A stretch of DNA of 64,000 bases from Thiohalorhabdus sp. Cl-TMA (GTDB lineage Bacteria > Pseudomonadota > Gammaproteobacteria > Thiohalorhabdales > Thiohalorhabdaceae), in contig NZ_JBGUAW010000008.1 of assembly GCF_041821045.1 (NCBI RefSeq), positions 124,001 to 188,000 on the forward strand, given 5' to 3'. The position numbers and the translations under genes were made by a program. This document shows positions 16,664 to 25,133 of the stretch, piece by piece (positions within the stretch are counted from its first letter, which is position 1; every line of letters starts with the position of its first letter). The notes beneath the pieces are model-generated. The model was not told the origin of the DNA. It was given only the letters and a program-made list of their open reading frames with translations, and made no database searches.

Positions 16664-16690
16664 AAAAAACCGATCCCGGCGGGATCGGTT
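16664..16690 (-). terminator. Intrinsic terminator after hrcA
   Basis: A perfect 10-bp inverted repeat (16668-16677 with 16681-16690, GGC loop) is followed by a T-run on the minus strand. It ends hrcA transcription before the grpE promoter, so hrcA and grpE are separate units or only partly coupled. Confidence 0.88.
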
Positions 16691-16719
16691 CGATGAAATC
16701 GGGCAGCGGGAACCGGGTA

Positions 16720-17790
16720 TCAGGCGGTATCCCTGGCTCCCGGTGGACTGTTCAGGGACAGCACGGAGGAAAGCTGGCGGGCGGTGCAGTCCACGAACGG
16801 AATGGTGGCCGCGTAGTTCATGCGCGCGGGGCCAATCACCGCCACGGTGCCCAGCCCGTCGTCCTCGGTGCTGTAGCTGGCAGTGACCACGCTGCAGTCT
16901 TCCAGGGCCTCGTGCCCTACCTCATCGCCGATCATGAGCTGCACCCCGGAGCTCTCCTCCCCCCGGCCGTCCTCGGGGGCCGCCTCCAGCACGCGGGTGA
17001 GCTCCTCGGGCGCCTCCAGCACCTCGAACAGCTCACGCAGCCGTCCGCCCTGGGTGAATTCGGGATAGTCGAGGAGATTGCCCTGCCCTTCGATGAACAG
17101 TTCCTCCTCCTCGTCGTAATCCAGGGCCGACCAGCCGATCTCCGCGGCGAGCGCCTCCAGGGTACCCGGCTCGCCGCGTGCTTCCCCGGCCAGGGTCCGT
17201 TTCACTTCGGTCAGGGGTCGTCCCTGGAAGCGCTCGTTCAGGTAGTTGGCCGCCCGCTCCAGCTCGGATTCCGAAGGGGCCCTACCCAGCTCGACGATGC
17301 GGTTCTGCACGATCCCGGTGGTGGTAACCAGGATCGCCAGGATGCGGATCCGGGAAAGGGTGAGGAACTGGATCTGGCGAAACCGACCCTGTCCCAGGCG
17401 CGGCACCAGGACCAGGCCCACGTAGTGGGTGCGCCCGGAGATAAGCCGACCCACGGCGTGGTACAGCTGGTAGATATCGGAGGCCTGCTGGTAGAGATTA
17501 TCCCGGATCTGGGCCTGCTCCTCGGAGGCCAGGGGCCGCATCTCCAGCATGATGCCGACGAACAGCCGGTAGCCCCGGCTGGTGGGGACCCGGCCGGCGC
17601 TCGTATGCGGGGACTGCACCAGCCCCCGCTCCTCCAGGTCCGCTACCGTATTCCGCACCGTGGCGGCGCTGACATCCAGCCCGCATTCCCGGGCAAGGAC
17701 CCGGGAGCCCACCGGGGCGCCGGTCTCGATGTACAGGCGAACCAGGGCTTTCAATACCTGTTTGGATCGGGCGTCCAGCTCGGAGTGCAA
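16720..17790 (-). CDS. hrcA: Heat-inducible transcription repressor HrcA
   Basis: HrcA represses chaperone genes by binding the CIRCE operator and needs chaperone help to fold. The 356-residue protein has an N-terminal winged helix (YIETGAPVGSRVLARECGLDVSAATVRNTVADLEERGL, roughly residues 17-55). HTSAGRVPTSRGYRLFVG follows, then the GAF-like dimer domain and the C-terminal IGPARMNYAATIPFVD. The length fits the family. It begins the chaperone cluster and is divergent from nadK. I found no CIRCE sequence near it or near grpE, dnaK or dnaJ, so its target here is unclear. Confidence 0.95.
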   Translation of the reverse strand: MHSELDARSKQVLKALVRLYIETGAPVGSRVLARECGLDVSAATVRNTVADLEERGLVQSPHTSAGRVPTSRGYRLFVGIMLEMRPLASEEQAQIRDNLYQQASDIYQLYHAVGRLISGRTHYVGLVLVPRLGQGRFRQIQFLTLSRIRILAILVTTTGIVQNRIVELGRAPSESELERAANYLNERFQGRPLTEVKRTLAGEARGEPGTLEALAAEIGWSALDYDEEEELFIEGQGNLLDYPEFTQGGRLRELFEVLEAPEELTRVLEAAPEDGRGEESSGVQLMIGDEVGHEALEDCSVVTASYSTEDDGLGTVAVIGPARMNYAATIPFVDCTARQLSSVLSLNSPPGARDTA

Positions 17791-18037
17791 ACGCGCCTAC
17801 CTCTATCTGCCTTTGGTCCCCTGTCCGGCCAGCGGAAGCTAGCAGGCGGACCGGAGGGTGTCAATTCTCGGCCTGCGGGGACGATGCCGAGCGTTATACC
17901 CCATTTTTTGCTTCCGCAACAGGGCGTTCAAGAAGCATGCCGGCTTGGCGGCTGCCCGCCCCCGTGCTAGGTTGATCCCTTCGCGCGGGAATGGTTCCCC
18001 GCGAGCCCCTTCCCTACAGAGACAGCGAATCCCTACG

Positions 18038-18919
18038 GTGCAGGCGGTAAACTTCCAGACGGTCGCCCTGATCGGCAAGTACGGCGACCCCAATGTAAAG
18101 GAATCCGTGGCCCACTTGGTGGAGATGCTCACCGCCGAGGGCGTCACTGTGCTGGTAGAGCACGCCACCGCCGGCTCCCTGCCCACGAAGGCCCGCTACG
18201 AGGCCTCCAGCCTGGCGGCCATTGGCAACCGCGCGGATCTGGCCATCGTCGTGGGCGGCGACGGCACCCTCATCGGCGCGGGCCGCAACCTCTGCGAGTA
18301 CGAGATACCGCTGGTGGGCGTGAACCTGGGGCGGCTGGGCTTCCTCACCGAAACCAGCCTGACCAACATCGAGGGCAGCCTGGAAGATCTGCTGGCCGGC
18401 GCCTACCAGGTGGAGGAGCGCATGATGCTCCGGGTCCGGGTTCAGCGCCAGGCCGGGGACCTGGCCGTGGAGCGGGCCTTCAACGACGTGGTCATCCATC
18501 GCGGCAACATCGCCCGGATGGTGGAGATGGAGACCTACGTCGACGGCCTGTTTGTCTTCTCCCAGCGCTCCGACGGCCTCATCGTCGCCAGTCCCACGGG
18601 CTCCACCGCCTATGCCCTCTCCGCCGGCGGACCCATCGTGCACCCTTCCATGCGCGCCTTCACCCTGGTGCCGGTGTGTCCGCACACGCTGACCAACCGG
18701 CCCCTGATCGTTCCCGGCCACAGCCATATCGAGGTGGTCCTTGCCAACAACCCGGGCGAGGTCCAGCTCACCATGGACGGCCAGACGAACTTCGCCCTGC
18801 AGGACGGCGACCGCATCCACATCCAGCGGGACGAGCACAACGTGCATCTGCTCTCCGATCCCCGGCGCAGCTATTTCGACGTACTGCGGGAGAAGTTCAG
18901 CTGGGGCGAGCGGAATTGA
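18038..18919 (+). CDS. nadK: NAD kinase
   Basis: NadK phosphorylates NAD to NADP in the cytosol. Taking the GTG at 18038 as start gives 293 residues (E. coli 292) beginning VQAVNFQTVALIGKYGDP. A longer open frame extends upstream but is not conserved. The diagnostic GGDGT motif occurs in LAIVVGGDGTLIGAGR near residue 72, and the second signature IVASPTGSTAYALSAGGP near 185. The gene is divergent from hrcA and precedes recN, the common order hrcA/nadK-recN of this class. No strong ribosome site precedes the GTG, so the exact start is uncertain by a few codons. Confidence 0.93.
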   Translation: MQAVNFQTVALIGKYGDPNVKESVAHLVEMLTAEGVTVLVEHATAGSLPTKARYEASSLAAIGNRADLAIVVGGDGTLIGAGRNLCEYEIPLVGVNLGRLGFLTETSLTNIEGSLEDLLAGAYQVEERMMLRVRVQRQAGDLAVERAFNDVVIHRGNIARMVEMETYVDGLFVFSQRSDGLIVASPTGSTAYALSAGGPIVHPSMRAFTLVPVCPHTLTNRPLIVPGHSHIEVVLANNPGEVQLTMDGQTNFALQDGDRIHIQRDEHNVHLLSDPRRSYFDVLREKFSWGERN

Positions 18920-19058
18920 CGGCCGCCGGAGCGGACCGACCCGTGCGGATGCGCCGCGGCTTGCCCCGCTCCGGGCCCCTGCGATCTACTGAAGGGCCGG
19001 AATCGCGACCCCCGCGCTCCGGGGCCGCCGGACTTCCCCATTAACCGGGCAGGCTGAC

Positions 19059-20741
19059 ATGCTCCAACACCTTTCCATCCGCAACCTCGCCGTGATGGCG
19101 GCCTGCGACATTGAGCTCGGCCCCGGATTCGCCGTTCTGACCGGCGAGACCGGCGCCGGCAAATCCATCCTCGTGGACGCGCTCGGCTTGGTGCTCGGCG
19201 ACCGCGCGGACCTCGATCAGGTGCGCAGCGGCGCCGATCAGGCGGAGATCAGCGCCACTTTCGAGCTTCCACCGGACAGCCCGGCGCGAGCCATCCTGCG
19301 CGATCAGGCCCTTGAGGGCGAAGAGGGCGAGTGCGTGATCCGCCGGGTGCTGTCCCGGGAGGGCCGCTCCAAGGCCTTCATCAATGGCCGCCCGACGCCC
19401 GTTCAGACCCTCAAGGACCTGGGCGAGTGGCTGGTGGACATCCACGGCCAGGGCGAGCATCACACCCTGCTCCATACCGCCACCCAGCGCGACCTCCTGG
19501 ATGCCTTCGCGGGATCCGCGGAGCAGGCCGGTTGGGTGGCCGAAGCCTGGCGGAACTGGCGCTCGGCACGGGAGCGACTGGAGGAGCTGGAGCGGAGCCA
19601 GGGGGAGCGCGAGGAGCGTCGGGAACTGCTGCGCTTCCAGGTGAGCGAGCTGGAGGAGCTGGACCTGCGGTCCGGGGAAACGGAGGAGCTGGAAACGGAG
19701 CGGAACCGGCTGGGCTCCGCACACCGCCTCATGGAGGGCGCCCAGGGACTGATCCAGCTCCTCTACGAGGAGGAGGGCTCCGTCTCCGACCGCCTCGGGC
19801 ACGCCCAGACGGAACTGGAAAACCTGTCGGAGACCGATCCCGAGCTGGCGGAGGCCCGTGACCTAGTGGCCAACTCCACGGCCCAGGCGGAGGAGGCCGC
19901 GGAGGCCGTGCGCCACTACCTGAATCGCCTGGAAGCGGATCCCGAGCGACTGGCAGCGGTTCAGGAACGCCTGGACACCGTCTACCAGCTGGCCCGCAAG
20001 CACCACGTGGAGCCCGAGGAGCTGGTGGGGCTCGCCGAGCGGCTGCGCGGCGAGCTCGACGAGCTGGAGGAGCTCGGCCCCAGGCTGGAGGCCGCCCGGA
20101 AGGAGGTGGAGCGCACACGCGGCATCTATGCGGACGCCGCCGCCGAGCTGACGCGCATGCGCGGCGCGGGCGCCGAGAAGCTCGCCGAGCGGGTCACCGA
20201 GGAGATACAGGTTCTGGGCATGCCGGACGCCGCCCTGGTGGTTGCGGTGGAGACCGCCGACGATCCCGCGGAGGGTGGAGCACACGGCATGGACCGGGTG
20301 GAGTACCGGGTGCGGACCAATCCGGGCGAGCCGCCGCGCTCCCTGGCCAAGATCGCCTCGGGCGGCGAGCTATCGCGCCTGTCCCTGGGCATTCAGGTGG
20401 TGCTGGCCCGGCACACGGAGGTGCCTACCCTGATCTTCGACGAGGTGGACGTGGGCGTCTCGGGGGCGGTGGCGGAAATGGTGGGCCGCAAGCTGCGGGC
20501 GGTGGGCGAGCGCAGCCAAGTCCTGGCGGTTACCCACCTGCCCCAGGTGGCGGCGCAGGGCCACCACCACTTGCGGATTTTCAAGGAAACGGACGCCGAG
20601 GGCGCCTACACCCGGGTGGAGCCTCTGGCCCACGAGGACCGGGTGGAAGAGATCGCCCGCATCCTGGGCAGCCGCAACATCACAGACTCGACCCGAGCCA
20701 ACGCCCGGGAGATGCTGGCCGAGGCGGAGGCGGCCGACTAG
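19059..20741 (+). CDS. recN: DNA repair protein RecN
   Basis: RecN is an SMC-like ATPase that helps repair double-strand breaks. The 560-residue protein starts MLQHLSIRNLAVM and has Walker A LTGETGAGKS near residue 35. Two long glutamate/leucine-rich coiled-coil arms follow (about 150-215 and 275-370). The ABC signature SGGELSRLSLGIQ lies near 435 and Walker B TLIFDEVDVGVSG near 458. It follows nadK by about 140 bp and converges on fur with only five bases between stops. I saw no LexA-type box upstream, unlike E. coli where recN is strongly SOS-induced. Confidence 0.96.
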   Translation: MLQHLSIRNLAVMAACDIELGPGFAVLTGETGAGKSILVDALGLVLGDRADLDQVRSGADQAEISATFELPPDSPARAILRDQALEGEEGECVIRRVLSREGRSKAFINGRPTPVQTLKDLGEWLVDIHGQGEHHTLLHTATQRDLLDAFAGSAEQAGWVAEAWRNWRSARERLEELERSQGEREERRELLRFQVSELEELDLRSGETEELETERNRLGSAHRLMEGAQGLIQLLYEEEGSVSDRLGHAQTELENLSETDPELAEARDLVANSTAQAEEAAEAVRHYLNRLEADPERLAAVQERLDTVYQLARKHHVEPEELVGLAERLRGELDELEELGPRLEAARKEVERTRGIYADAAAELTRMRGAGAEKLAERVTEEIQVLGMPDAALVVAVETADDPAEGGAHGMDRVEYRVRTNPGEPPRSLAKIASGGELSRLSLGIQVVLARHTEVPTLIFDEVDVGVSGAVAEMVGRKLRAVGERSQVLAVTHLPQVAAQGHHHLRIFKETDAEGAYTRVEPLAHEDRVEEIARILGSRNITDSTRANAREMLAEAEAAD

Positions 20742-20746
20742 ACCGC

Positions 20747-21181
20747 CTATTCCTTGTCCTGCTGCTCCCGGATGCAGTCCGCGCAGAGCCCATAGAGCTC
20801 CATGCGGTGGTCCGTGAGCCGGAAGCCATGCTCCTTGGCCACCTCTTGCTGAAGGCGCTCGATCTCGTCTTTGACGAACTCCTCGACGCGGCCGCAGCGG
20901 ACGCAGACCATGTGGTCGTGGTGCTTGTTCTCGTCCAGCTCGAAGAACGCGCGCTCACCGTCGAAGTGGTGGCGCTTCACCAGCCCCGCCTGCTCGAACT
21001 GGGTCAGTACCCGGTAGACGGTGGCCAGGCCCACCTCCTCCCCCGCGTCCAGCAGGCTGCGATAGACCCCCTCGGCGGTGAGGTGCCGCTCCTCGGCATC
21101 CTCGAGCAACTGTAATATCATCAAACGCGGCCGGGTCGCTTTGAGCCCGACCTGCTTCAGTTCCTTGGTTTCCCGGCTCAT
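20747..21181 (-). CDS. fur: Ferric uptake regulator Fur
   Basis: Fur is the iron-responsive repressor of uptake genes. The 144-residue protein has the winged-helix domain (GLKATRPRLMILQLL to VGLATVYRVLTQFEQAGLV, residues 12-62). The metal-binding dimer domain has the histidine-rich HHDHMVCVRCGRVEEF segment and two CxxC pairs (CVRC and CADC) of the structural zinc site. It is divergent from bamE and convergent with recN. A Fur-box-like promoter is present in this window ahead of the TonB receptor operon at about 31.7 kb, a likely target. Confidence 0.96.
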   Translation of the reverse strand: MSRETKELKQVGLKATRPRLMILQLLEDAEERHLTAEGVYRSLLDAGEEVGLATVYRVLTQFEQAGLVKRHHFDGERAFFELDENKHHDHMVCVRCGRVEEFVKDEIERLQQEVAKEHGFRLTDHRMELYGLCADCIREQQDKE

Positions 21182-21314
21182 GCACGGGCCTCCTTCACGG
21201 GAAACGATCCCACAGGGAACGGGAATCGGATTAAATCATTATTTTACACCCGGAGGACCGATGAAACGAAAGCGGCATTCCATGCGTCCTCCAGTACCAT
21301 CCAGGGAGCGCACC
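21182..21314. promoter_or_regulatory. Divergent fur/bamE promoter region
   Basis: The 133-bp gap contains an AT-rich patch (about 21229-21246) that stands out in GC-rich DNA. It includes AATCATTATT (21234-21243), which matches 9 of 10 bases of one Fur-box half; the other half does not match. Autoregulation of fur is possible but the site is weak. Confidence 0.4.
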
Positions 21315-21674
21315 ATGTGCAAGTCCGGCCCCACCCGCCGCCTGCTTCCCGCCGGTCTAGCGGTCCTACTCGGCCTGGGTGGCTGCGCGGCCATGGACAT
21401 CGAGCAGGGAAGCTATCTGACTCGCGGCCAGGTGGCAAAGATGGAGCAGGGCATGAGCCGCTCGGAGGTGCGCCGGGCCCTGGGCGAGCCGCTTCTCCAG
21501 GACCCCTTCCATCCGCGGCGCTGGGACTACGTCTTCATGCGGATCTCCGAGGACGGCGAGCGGACCTATCGCCGGTTGTCGGTCTTCTTCGACGGCCAGG
21601 GCCGGGTGGCACGCACGGAGAAGGCGGGCTCCGACTTCCCCGAAGGCTATGTGCCCTCCTCCGGGGCATCCTGA
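21315..21674 (+). CDS. bamE: Outer membrane assembly lipoprotein BamE
   Basis: BamE is a small lipoprotein of the BAM complex that inserts beta-barrel proteins into the outer membrane. The ATG at 21315 has GGGAG six bases upstream and gives 119 residues. A hydrophobic signal ends in a lipobox (GLGGC, cysteine near residue 22), so the mature protein is lipid-anchored. The mature part has the family pattern: RGQVAKMEQGMSRSEVRRALGEPLLQDPFHPRRWDYVF, then RLSVFFDGQGRVAR. The last 28 bp overlap the 3' end of rnfH on the other strand. Divergence from fur and proximity to ratA-rnfH are conserved. Confidence 0.93.
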   Translation: MCKSGPTRRLLPAGLAVLLGLGGCAAMDIEQGSYLTRGQVAKMEQGMSRSEVRRALGEPLLQDPFHPRRWDYVFMRISEDGERTYRRLSVFFDGQGRVARTEKAGSDFPEGYVPSSGAS

Positions 21675-21982
21675 CCGGCCTTAGTCCCTTCCGCCTCGCC
21701 GCCGGATTCCTCCTCCGCCTGCTTGCGCTTGCGGGTCCGGGCCTTCTTGGGATCCGCCTGAAGGGGGCGATAGACCTCCACGCGGTCGCCCTCCCGCAGC
21801 TCCTGATCGTTCTTCACCGGCTTGCCGAAGATCCCGAGCTTCTTCCCCTCAAGCTCCAGGTGGGGGAACTTCTCCAGGATGCCCGACATCCGCACCGCCT
21901 GCTCGGCGGTGACCCCCTCGGGGGCCTCGAACTCCACCCACTCCTGGTGGTCCGGCTCCGCATAGGCCACGCTCACCTGCAT
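21647..21982 (-). CDS. rnfH: RnfH family Ubl-fold protein
   Basis: This is a ubiquitin-like-fold protein of the RnfH/UPF0125 family (called RatB in E. coli, where it lies next to ratA). Its biochemical role is poorly known. The 111-residue translation starts MQVSVAYAEPDHQEW and has the family signatures VTAEQAVRMSGILEKFP and KLGIFGKPVKNDQELREGDRVEVYRPL. A basic then acidic low-complexity tail (about 80-111) follows, longer than usual. A strong GGAGGGGG ribosome site precedes the ATG. It follows ratA by 15 bp and overlaps the end of bamE by 28 bp tail to tail. Confidence 0.88.
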   Translation of the reverse strand: MQVSVAYAEPDHQEWVEFEAPEGVTAEQAVRMSGILEKFPHLELEGKKLGIFGKPVKNDQELREGDRVEVYRPLQADPKKARTRKRKQAEEESGGEAEGTKAGQDAPEEGT

Positions 21983-21997
21983 TGTCCGCCCCCTCCT

Positions 21998-22438
21998 TTA
22001 TCGGGACCGGCCGTAAACCGATTCCGCCCGCTTCCGGAAGTCGGCCACCAGGGTATCCACCGCCCGGTGGAAGACCGGGCCCACCATCATGGACAGCATG
22101 CGGTTGACGAACTCGAACTGGATGGACATATGCACCCGAGTGCCGCGGCCCTCCAGCGGCTCGAAGGTCCAGACTCCCTCCAGGAAACGGAACGGCCCCT
22201 CCAGCAGGCGCATCTCCACCAGCTTGGGCCGCTGAAAGGCGTTACGGGTGGAAAAGGACTTACGGAGCCCCTTGTACTCCAGGGTCAGCTCGGCGGTGAG
22301 GTTGTCCTCCTCCCGGGTAAGGACCCGGCCCTTGCTGCACCAGGACAGGAATTCCGGATAGGACTCGATATCCATGACCAGGTCGTACATCTGATCGGGG
22401 GAGTAGGGAACGACCTCGCTGCGTTCCATGGACGGCAT
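21998..22438 (-). CDS. ratA: RatA-type START/COQ10-like protein
   Basis: This protein belongs to the Coq10/polyketide-cyclase START-fold family. E. coli RatA was described as a toxin blocking 70S ribosome association; mitochondrial Coq10 binds ubiquinone. The 146-residue sequence shows SEVVPYSPDQMYDLVMDIESYPEFLSWC near the N-terminus and the GPFRFLEGVWTFEPL and FEFVNRMLSMMVGPVF signatures. There is an alternative ATG three codons downstream. Its position beside smpB, ssrA and rnfH is the conserved neighbourhood. Whether it acts as a toxin or in quinone handling cannot be told from sequence. Confidence 0.9.
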   Translation of the reverse strand: MPSMERSEVVPYSPDQMYDLVMDIESYPEFLSWCSKGRVLTREEDNLTAELTLEYKGLRKSFSTRNAFQRPKLVEMRLLEGPFRFLEGVWTFEPLEGRGTRVHMSIQFEFVNRMLSMMVGPVFHRAVDTLVADFRKRAESVYGRSR

Positions 22439-22495
22439 AGACGGACAGTGCCTCCGGTTTCGGTTCTTTTCTCGGGTGTCGCCATCCCGGGGACC

Positions 22496-24163
22496 TCAAT
22501 CGGCTCCGGGCCGGTCCTCCTGGCGCCAGGAATGGAGGTCGATGATCACCGCCACCGCCAGGGTAGCCAGGAGCCACCCCAGCCCGATACCCACCACCGC
22601 CCACGGGGAATAGCCGCCATAGGGGGCGAGGAACTCCTGGGCCAGGGCCCGATCCAGCAGACCCAGAAGGGCCACGGGAATGATGATCTTGAGGCTGTAA
22701 TCCAGCCAGGAGCGCTGCAGCCAGACGCCGGCGATGGAAAGCAGCACGAACAGCCTTCCCAGGAAGGTGCCGAGGCCGTCTTCCGCCTGGTGCAGACCGA
22801 ACCAGGTAAAGGCCAGGGCGCCGGTCATGAGCAGCCGCATGAAGGTGCCGTAGTGGCTGCTGAAGCGGAAGCTGCCCGCGCCCTCGATATGGGAGCCGAG
22901 CCGCTCACCACCGAACACCCAGCCCACGATAAGTGCCTCGAGCAGGCCTACCAGCACCAGACCGTAGCTCGTCATGAAGTGGTCGACGATGTCCAGCCAG
23001 CTGATGCCGGCGCCGGTGGTGAATACGATTCCCATCAGGAAGCCCACGGTGCACACGGTACCCACCACCTTGGTGCGGTTGACCTCGTACTTATCCGAGA
23101 GCGCGGACACGAAGGCCTGGATGATGGAGATGGAGGAGGAAAGGCCAGCGATGGCCAGGGCGGTGAAGAACAGGACGCCGAATACGGTGGGCAGGAAGGG
23201 AAGCTCGCTTATCACCTGCGGGTAGGCCACGAAGGCCAGGCCGATGCCACTGGTTACCACCTGGTCGACGCCCTGGCCCTGCGCCTGGGCCATGAAGCCC
23301 AGGGTGGCGAACACCGCCACGCCGGCGAAGATGGCGAAGCCGCTGTCCGCGAAGGCGGTGATCAGGGCGTTGCGTGTGATGTTGGACCGCTCCGGAAGAT
23401 AGGAGGCATAGGCGATCATGATCCCGAAGCCCAGGGACAGGGTGAAGAAGATCTGGGTGATGGCCTCCACCCATACCCGCCAGTCGGCCAGCTTGCTCCA
23501 ATCCGGCGCCAGGTACCAGGCGAGGCCCTGCCCCGCCCCGGGCAGGAACAGAGACCAGATCACGAGCACGATCATGAGCAGAAACAGCATGGGGATGAAC
23601 ACCCGGATAACCGGCTCCACCCCGCCGCGCAGGCCGCGGCCCACGATGATGCCGTTGAGCGCCCAGACGACAGCCAGCGACACCAGGATGGTGAAACGGG
23701 GCGCCGTCAGCTCGAAGGGCTTGCGCAGGCCGTCCTCGGTGCTCGCACCCAGAAACTCCCCGAAGAAGAAGGCGTTGGCGCCGCCGTCCATGCCGGCCCA
23801 AGGCTGGTAGAGGGCGAAGAAAATGAAGTTCAGGCACCAGGCGATCACCACGCAGTAGTACACCAGGATGCCGAACATGGTGAAGCCCACGGCCCACCAG
23901 CCCACCCACTGGAAGCGCCGGTCGATGCGGAACAGCGACACCGGGGCCGAGGCCTTCATGTAGTGACCGATACCGAACTCCAGCATCAGCAGCGGGATGC
24001 CGACGATGAACAGGGCCAGTATGTAGGGCACCAGAAAGGCGCCGCCGCCGTTCTCATAGGTGACGTAGGAGAAGCGCCAGATATTCCCGAGCCCCACCGC
24101 CGAGCCGATGGCCGCCATAATGAAGCCCGCGGTGGATTGCCACTGCTCCCGTTGCTCGCTCAT
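22496..24163 (-). CDS. Sodium:neurotransmitter-symporter (SNF) family transporter
   Basis: This 555-residue inner-membrane protein belongs to the SLC6/LeuT-like family, which couples sodium entry to amino acid or related solute uptake. The N-terminus has the family signature WQSTAGFIMAAIGSAVGLGNIWRFSYVTYENGGGAFLVPY, with the unwound TM1 GSAVGLGNIWRF that forms the sodium and substrate site. About 12 hydrophobic segments follow. The substrate cannot be predicted. It is inserted between ratA and smpB, which are adjacent in many relatives, and is divergent from smpB. Confidence 0.92.
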   Translation of the reverse strand: MSEQREQWQSTAGFIMAAIGSAVGLGNIWRFSYVTYENGGGAFLVPYILALFIVGIPLLMLEFGIGHYMKASAPVSLFRIDRRFQWVGWWAVGFTMFGILVYYCVVIAWCLNFIFFALYQPWAGMDGGANAFFFGEFLGASTEDGLRKPFELTAPRFTILVSLAVVWALNGIIVGRGLRGGVEPVIRVFIPMLFLLMIVLVIWSLFLPGAGQGLAWYLAPDWSKLADWRVWVEAITQIFFTLSLGFGIMIAYASYLPERSNITRNALITAFADSGFAIFAGVAVFATLGFMAQAQGQGVDQVVTSGIGLAFVAYPQVISELPFLPTVFGVLFFTALAIAGLSSSISIIQAFVSALSDKYEVNRTKVVGTVCTVGFLMGIVFTTGAGISWLDIVDHFMTSYGLVLVGLLEALIVGWVFGGERLGSHIEGAGSFRFSSHYGTFMRLLMTGALAFTWFGLHQAEDGLGTFLGRLFVLLSIAGVWLQRSWLDYSLKIIIPVALLGLLDRALAQEFLAPYGGYSPWAVVGIGLGWLLATLAVAVIIDLHSWRQEDRPGAD

Positions 24164-24365
24164 GGCCGCGAAATCCCCTTTCGCCGAGAGCGGCCCCGCC
24201 CGTGGGGCCGAGGGTGGGCTGAATCGCCGATAACCGGCGGCGCGAAAAGCGCCACCAGCCTACCAGACTTGTCCAGCCCGTGCCCTCGGCGGAATTGAGG
24301 CGCTTACCGCTTCCGGGTAGCATAGATCGCTTACGCCCAGGCCAGTATTCCGGGAAAAGGAGCCC

Positions 24366-24830
24366 ATGGGAGCACCACCGCGCCAGATCGCCCAGAACAA
24401 GAAGGCCCGCTTCGACTTCCACATCGAAGAGGAATTCGAGGCCGGCATCGAGCTGCAGGGCTGGGAGGTGAAGGCCCTGCGGGCCGGGCGGGCGAACATC
24501 AAGGAAAGCCACGTCATCATCCACCACGGCGAGGCCTTCCTGGTGGGCGCGCGCATCTCACCACTGCCCGAGGCCTCCACCCACGTGAGCCCCGACCCCA
24601 CGCGGACCCGGCGGCTGCTCCTGCACGCCCGCCAGCTCCGGACCCTGATCGGCCAGACCCAGCAGAAGGGATTTGCCATCGTGGCCCTGGACATGCACTG
24701 GACCCGCGGCCTGGCCAAGGTGCAGATCGCCCTGGCCAAGGGCAAGAAAAAGCAGGACAAGCGTGCCGACATCAAGGAGCGCGACTGGCAGCGCCAGAAG
24801 CAACGGCTACTGAAGGAAAAGAACCAGTAG
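24366..24830 (+). CDS. smpB: SsrA-binding protein SmpB
   Basis: SmpB binds tmRNA and delivers it to stalled ribosomes for trans-translation. The 154-residue protein has the expected length. It contains [43 protein letters not shown], the [26 protein letters not shown] core, and the basic C-terminal tail KDWQRQK-like [13 protein letters not shown] that enters the decoding channel. AAGGAG precedes the ATG. The tmRNA gene lies about 300 bp downstream on the same strand. Confidence 0.96.
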   Translation: MGAPPRQIAQNKKARFDFHIEEEFEAGIELQGWEVKALRAGRANIKESHVIIHHGEAFLVGARISPLPEASTHVSPDPTRTRRLLLHARQLRTLIGQTQQKGFAIVALDMHWTRGLAKVQIALAKGKKKQDKRADIKERDWQRQKQRLLKEKNQ

Positions 24831-24840
24831 GCGCGGGGCC

Positions 24841-25022
24841 AACCGCCAAGTACACCCAGGAAGGCGAACAATAATGGCTGTAGCCTCTCCTGGCGAGCAC
24901 CCGAACAGCTGCACCGTCCATTTCGGCTCTGCGATCCGACCGGCCCGGAAGCCACCGATATTTTTCTCTTTATTCCTGCCTTCGTCGTCTTGGCGTGCTT
25001 GGCGTCCCTGACGGTTCAACCT
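24841..25022. repeat. Inverted-repeat element with CGCCAAG ends between smpB and ssrA
   Basis: The gap 24831-25133 contains no gene that I can support. Its left part begins AACCGCCAAG (24841-24850) and its right part has CTTGGCGTGCTTGGCG-like repeats and ACGGTT (about 24989-25016), so the two ends are roughly inverted copies. A similar CGCCAAG/CTTGGCG arrangement occurs at 45650-45810. This looks like a short non-coding dispersed repeat. A GC-rich palindrome (about 25090-25103) precedes ssrA. Confidence 0.45.
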
Positions 25023-25133
25023 TCTGTTCCCGACCGTGGAACTTCCCCACAAGCCCACAGTCCTAGTAGGTGAATTTGGCCGAGGGATGGCCCCCGCGGG
25101 GCCGATCTGATAGGCTGGTCAACAGCTTGCGAA

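Noticed and set aside
17896-17908. CCCCATTT on the plus strand between hrcA and nadK, like a sigma32 -10 box
   Set aside because: No CTTGAA-type -35 box lies at the right distance on that strand, and nadK is not a usual heat-shock gene.
17791-18037. Search for a CIRCE operator before hrcA
   Set aside because: No 9-9-9 TTAGCACTC/GAGTGCTAA match or close variant was found in this gap or in the gaps before grpE, dnaK and dnaJ.
18920-19058. Search for a LexA box before recN
   Set aside because: No CTGT-N8-ACAG-like palindrome is present, so SOS control cannot be claimed.
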